Shown here in pieces: positions 61,801-64,000 of a stretch of DNA of 64,000 nucleotides. The position numbers were made by a program, and so were the translations under genes. Below the pieces are notes generated by a model. That model saw only the letters and a program-made list of their open reading frames with translations, searched no databases and was not told where the DNA came from. Source of the stretch: Phoebastria nigripes (lineage: Eukaryota > Chordata > Aves > Procellariiformes > Diomedeidae); the NCBI GenBank assembly GCA_035582835.1, contig JAYKAV010003044.1, forward strand, positions 986,032 through 1,050,031, written 5' to 3'. Within the stretch, counting starts at the first letter, position 1; each line of letters opens with the position of its first letter.

Positions 61801-64000
61801 TATCCTTTTCATCCCTTTTTATCCATTTCCCGGGCCCGAGAGGGTCAGAATCTAGGAGTTAGTTAGCATCTTTCAGCAGCACTGAAAGCATCCCTTCAGA
61901 CAGAGGGGATGGAAGTAACATCCCTCTTGCAGACGATGAAATATCATCTGTGGAAAAGCTGTCTGAGCTTTAATTACAAAAATCTGTGTGATGTACAAGA
62001 TGACACTGGATTTGGCAACGTTGTCACAGAAATGTTAAGCTAGGAAAAGCATCTGGGAATGGAAATATTTTTAGAGTGGTTCTGTAAACAGAAAAAAAAA
62101 AAAAGAGCAGTAATTAAAACAAGGCCAGCAGTGAGGTCTACTGGCTGTTACTCTGCGAGAAGCCAGCTAAGGAGACCCAGAATTAGAAGGCCCTTGCTTT
62201 GATGGAAAGGCACCCAAAACAGTTTTAATGTTTCATTTGTTTTTTCATCTTATTCCTGATGCTTAAATTGAATTAGTTCATATCTTAGCAAAACTGCGGT
62301 GCTGCACAAACATCCCTGCCAGTCAGTGCACCGTGGGCAGCTCTGCGGGCTGCCGCAGGACGCAATTGCTTTGCTCGTTACATCGCNCATATGCCACCAG
62401 CGCTGTATAGCTTATGAGCACCGTATGGCCAGCAATGCCAGCCACTTCTTCCCCGTGCATAAGTCTCTTGGCAGAAAAGAACTTCTGGTTCCCATTACCC
62501 GTAGTGGTCTGGAACGTGCCCGCGATGGCCGAGACAACAGTGCACGCCGGCCCCTTCGTCATCATGTGCAATCGTAGAATGGGGAGGCTCAGATGTGGTT
62601 ATTAGTCTTGAAGAGTACATTTGCTAGCAAATAAGCGATACTAAAAGAAACACAAGAGGAAAGAAAATGCTCTGCAAGACCCCTGCGCTCTCGCTGCTTT
62701 GCCTTTTACTTTCTCTTAGTGGTCTGCAAACAGCGTCAGTTAAGATCTGCATAAGCGGTTCTGGCATTCGGTTGCGCTTACACACCTTGGCCAAGGAGGA
62801 CTCGCTGGAACAGGGACGCGTGTCCTTTTAGTTGTGTCCATACCCTGCTCAGGCTGCTCGCAGTGGCCAAGNGTCAAGTGCCTGAAGTTCCTCTGCCGTT
62901 CAGGAGCAGTTTTTGCCATTGCAAAGCTCCATCACTACACGGCTACCGCGGGGTATCGGGTGGGTATCGTGCCTCAGCGCGCGGTTCGGTGCAGCCCGGA
63001 GAGACACGTTGATCTTCTTGTGTGTAGAAATAACGCTTTTGGAAAGTCTGCTGTACCAACCTTACAGGATTTCTGTCTGCTTAAATTCTGTATGATAAAG
63101 AACCACCTGGACTTTAGTTTTTTCCACTCTGAAAAGTTGTCTTTTAGAGGTATGCAAGGAGGGCAGTTATTTAGACTGCAAATTCATACGAATAACTGCA
63201 TACTGGGAGGTTATTTTAGACGTAAGATGTGTTGGCTTGTTATACATTGGCCCAGTACTTTTCCCATATGAAGGAATGTTTTGGCAAGCATTAGCATTGT
63301 TTTACTTCTTTTTAAAAAAAACCACTCCAACAAGCACATTATTTATGTGTATTTTTGAATATATGTTATTAAACACTTTAATATATCAGAATATTTTAAA
63401 ATGACCACCCATCTCTGCTAAAGCTTGAGTACTGTAACTCTGACCCATAACTTTTCAGGAACGTCAAGTATTTCTGTTGTTTTCTTCCAAATGGATTAAA
63501 GGAAACAATGTCAGCACAACTAACATAAACTGATAGTTCTTGCTCCAGCCGTATGTTGTGTATGGCAATACTTTGACCCTATTAAGTCACTTTTATTCCC
63601 CCAAACGTCGTTTAGTTAATTAGAGGCATACAATGGGAAGTTAGTTTTTAAAAGTCTGAAATGAGAGAGCTCCTCAGCTCTGAGTCAGGGCATATTTTTT
63701 GCAGGGGAACTGTTTACAGAAAAAAAAAAAAAGAATATACAGTTTTGCCTTTTATTTTCCTCCTGTGCCAAATATTTGTTTTTCACTAATATACAAGAGA
63801 GGCTCAATCAAATTACTTTTGGTACTTTGTCTATAGAAAGTACCCTTTTGAATACTCGGACAAGGCGCTGGCAGAGCGGTGCTGCATGCCCACCTATCGC
63901 AATGCCTCGGTGCCCGACGCCCGCCGGTGCAGGCGAGGCGCCTGCAGCCCGCCCGCTCGTCTGCGCCCTGGGCACGGTCTTTGGCAGACCCAGCTTCCCT
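55839..64000 (+). other. MEGF6: MEGF6 intron downstream of cbEGF2 (5' part)
   Basis: Intronic sequence running off the window. I looked for the next MEGF6 EGF exon (an NGGCQHxC-type unit) and did not find it, so it probably lies beyond 64000. Content includes an alternating AT tract near 57757-57776, a CpG-rich patch at about 61490-61640 and a GC-rich edge from about 63860. The edge is open in two frames after an acceptor-like TTTGTCTATAG but does not look like EGF. Confidence 0.65.
61490..61640. other. Short CpG-rich patch in the last intron
   Basis: A stretch with many CpG steps (for example CGCACGCACGCC and GTCGCCGAGGGAGCGAACGCCGACG) within a less CpG-rich intron. No convincing start codon or splice donor is associated. 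It could be a small unmethylated regulatory element or a remnant. Confidence 0.35.

Noticed and set aside
598..63744. Scattered single N bases
   Set aside because: Isolated ambiguous calls in otherwise continuous sequence; interpreted as assembly consensus ambiguities, not biology. None falls inside the three EGF exons, the microRNA or the alternative coding exon.
55839..64000. Next MEGF6 EGF exon
   Set aside because: No NGGCQHxC-like sequence with phase-1 splice sites was found by eye; probably beyond the window.
1..64000. Mobile elements, viral insertions, CRISPR arrays or bacterial-type operons
   Set aside because: No integrase, transposase, reverse transcriptase, gag/pol motif, terminal repeats or regularly spaced repeats seen; base composition and splice signals are those of a vertebrate intron.

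Overview
This window reads as vertebrate nuclear DNA, most likely from a bird or another sauropsid. Four things point that way: coding sequence comes only as short exons with canonical splice sites and very long introns; there is one strong CpG island; I recognise few interspersed repeats; and the embedded microRNA matches miR-551. I cannot name the species. Isolated single N bases (about one per 1.7 kb) look like consensus ambiguities from the assembly.

The whole window appears to lie inside one plus-strand gene, MEGF6 (multiple EGF-like domains 6, a secreted or extracellular EMI/EGF protein). Three internal exons are clear. One is a non-calcium EGF exon at 5129-5233. The second is a calcium-binding EGF exon with an extra cysteine at 36402-36524. 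The third is a classical calcium-binding EGF exon at 55716-55838. All three are symmetrical phase 1-1 exons (105, 123 and 123 nt), and their order matches the N-terminal part of MEGF6 just after the EMI domain. The signal-peptide and EMI exons must lie upstream of the window, and the following EGF exons downstream.

The intron between the first two exons (about 31 kb) carries a same-strand microRNA hairpin at about 29735-29832. It is mir-551, the counterpart of human MIR551A, which also lies within MEGF6. Its mature arm reads like the miR-551b version rather than mammalian miR-551a, and the stem is compensated accordingly.

The intron between the second and third exons (about 19 kb) holds the most interesting object. 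A CpG island at about 43960-44640 with GC boxes and a G-rich tandem repeat is followed by an ATG in an ideal Kozak context at 44682. It opens a 55-codon reading frame with a signal-peptide-like start and a short Tyr/His/Trp/Cys segment. The frame ends at a phase-1 GTACGT donor at 44847/44848, so it would splice in frame to the exon at 55716. This looks like an internal promoter and alternative first exon making a secreted MEGF6 form that lacks the EMI domain, EGF1 and the seven-cysteine EGF. The promoter lies downstream of mir-551, so the short transcript would not carry the microRNA.

The rest is intronic sequence: microsatellites, a polypyrimidine tract, a 25-base poly(A), a perfect GATA-containing palindrome and a few CpG-rich patches. 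I see no second gene with convincing support on either strand.
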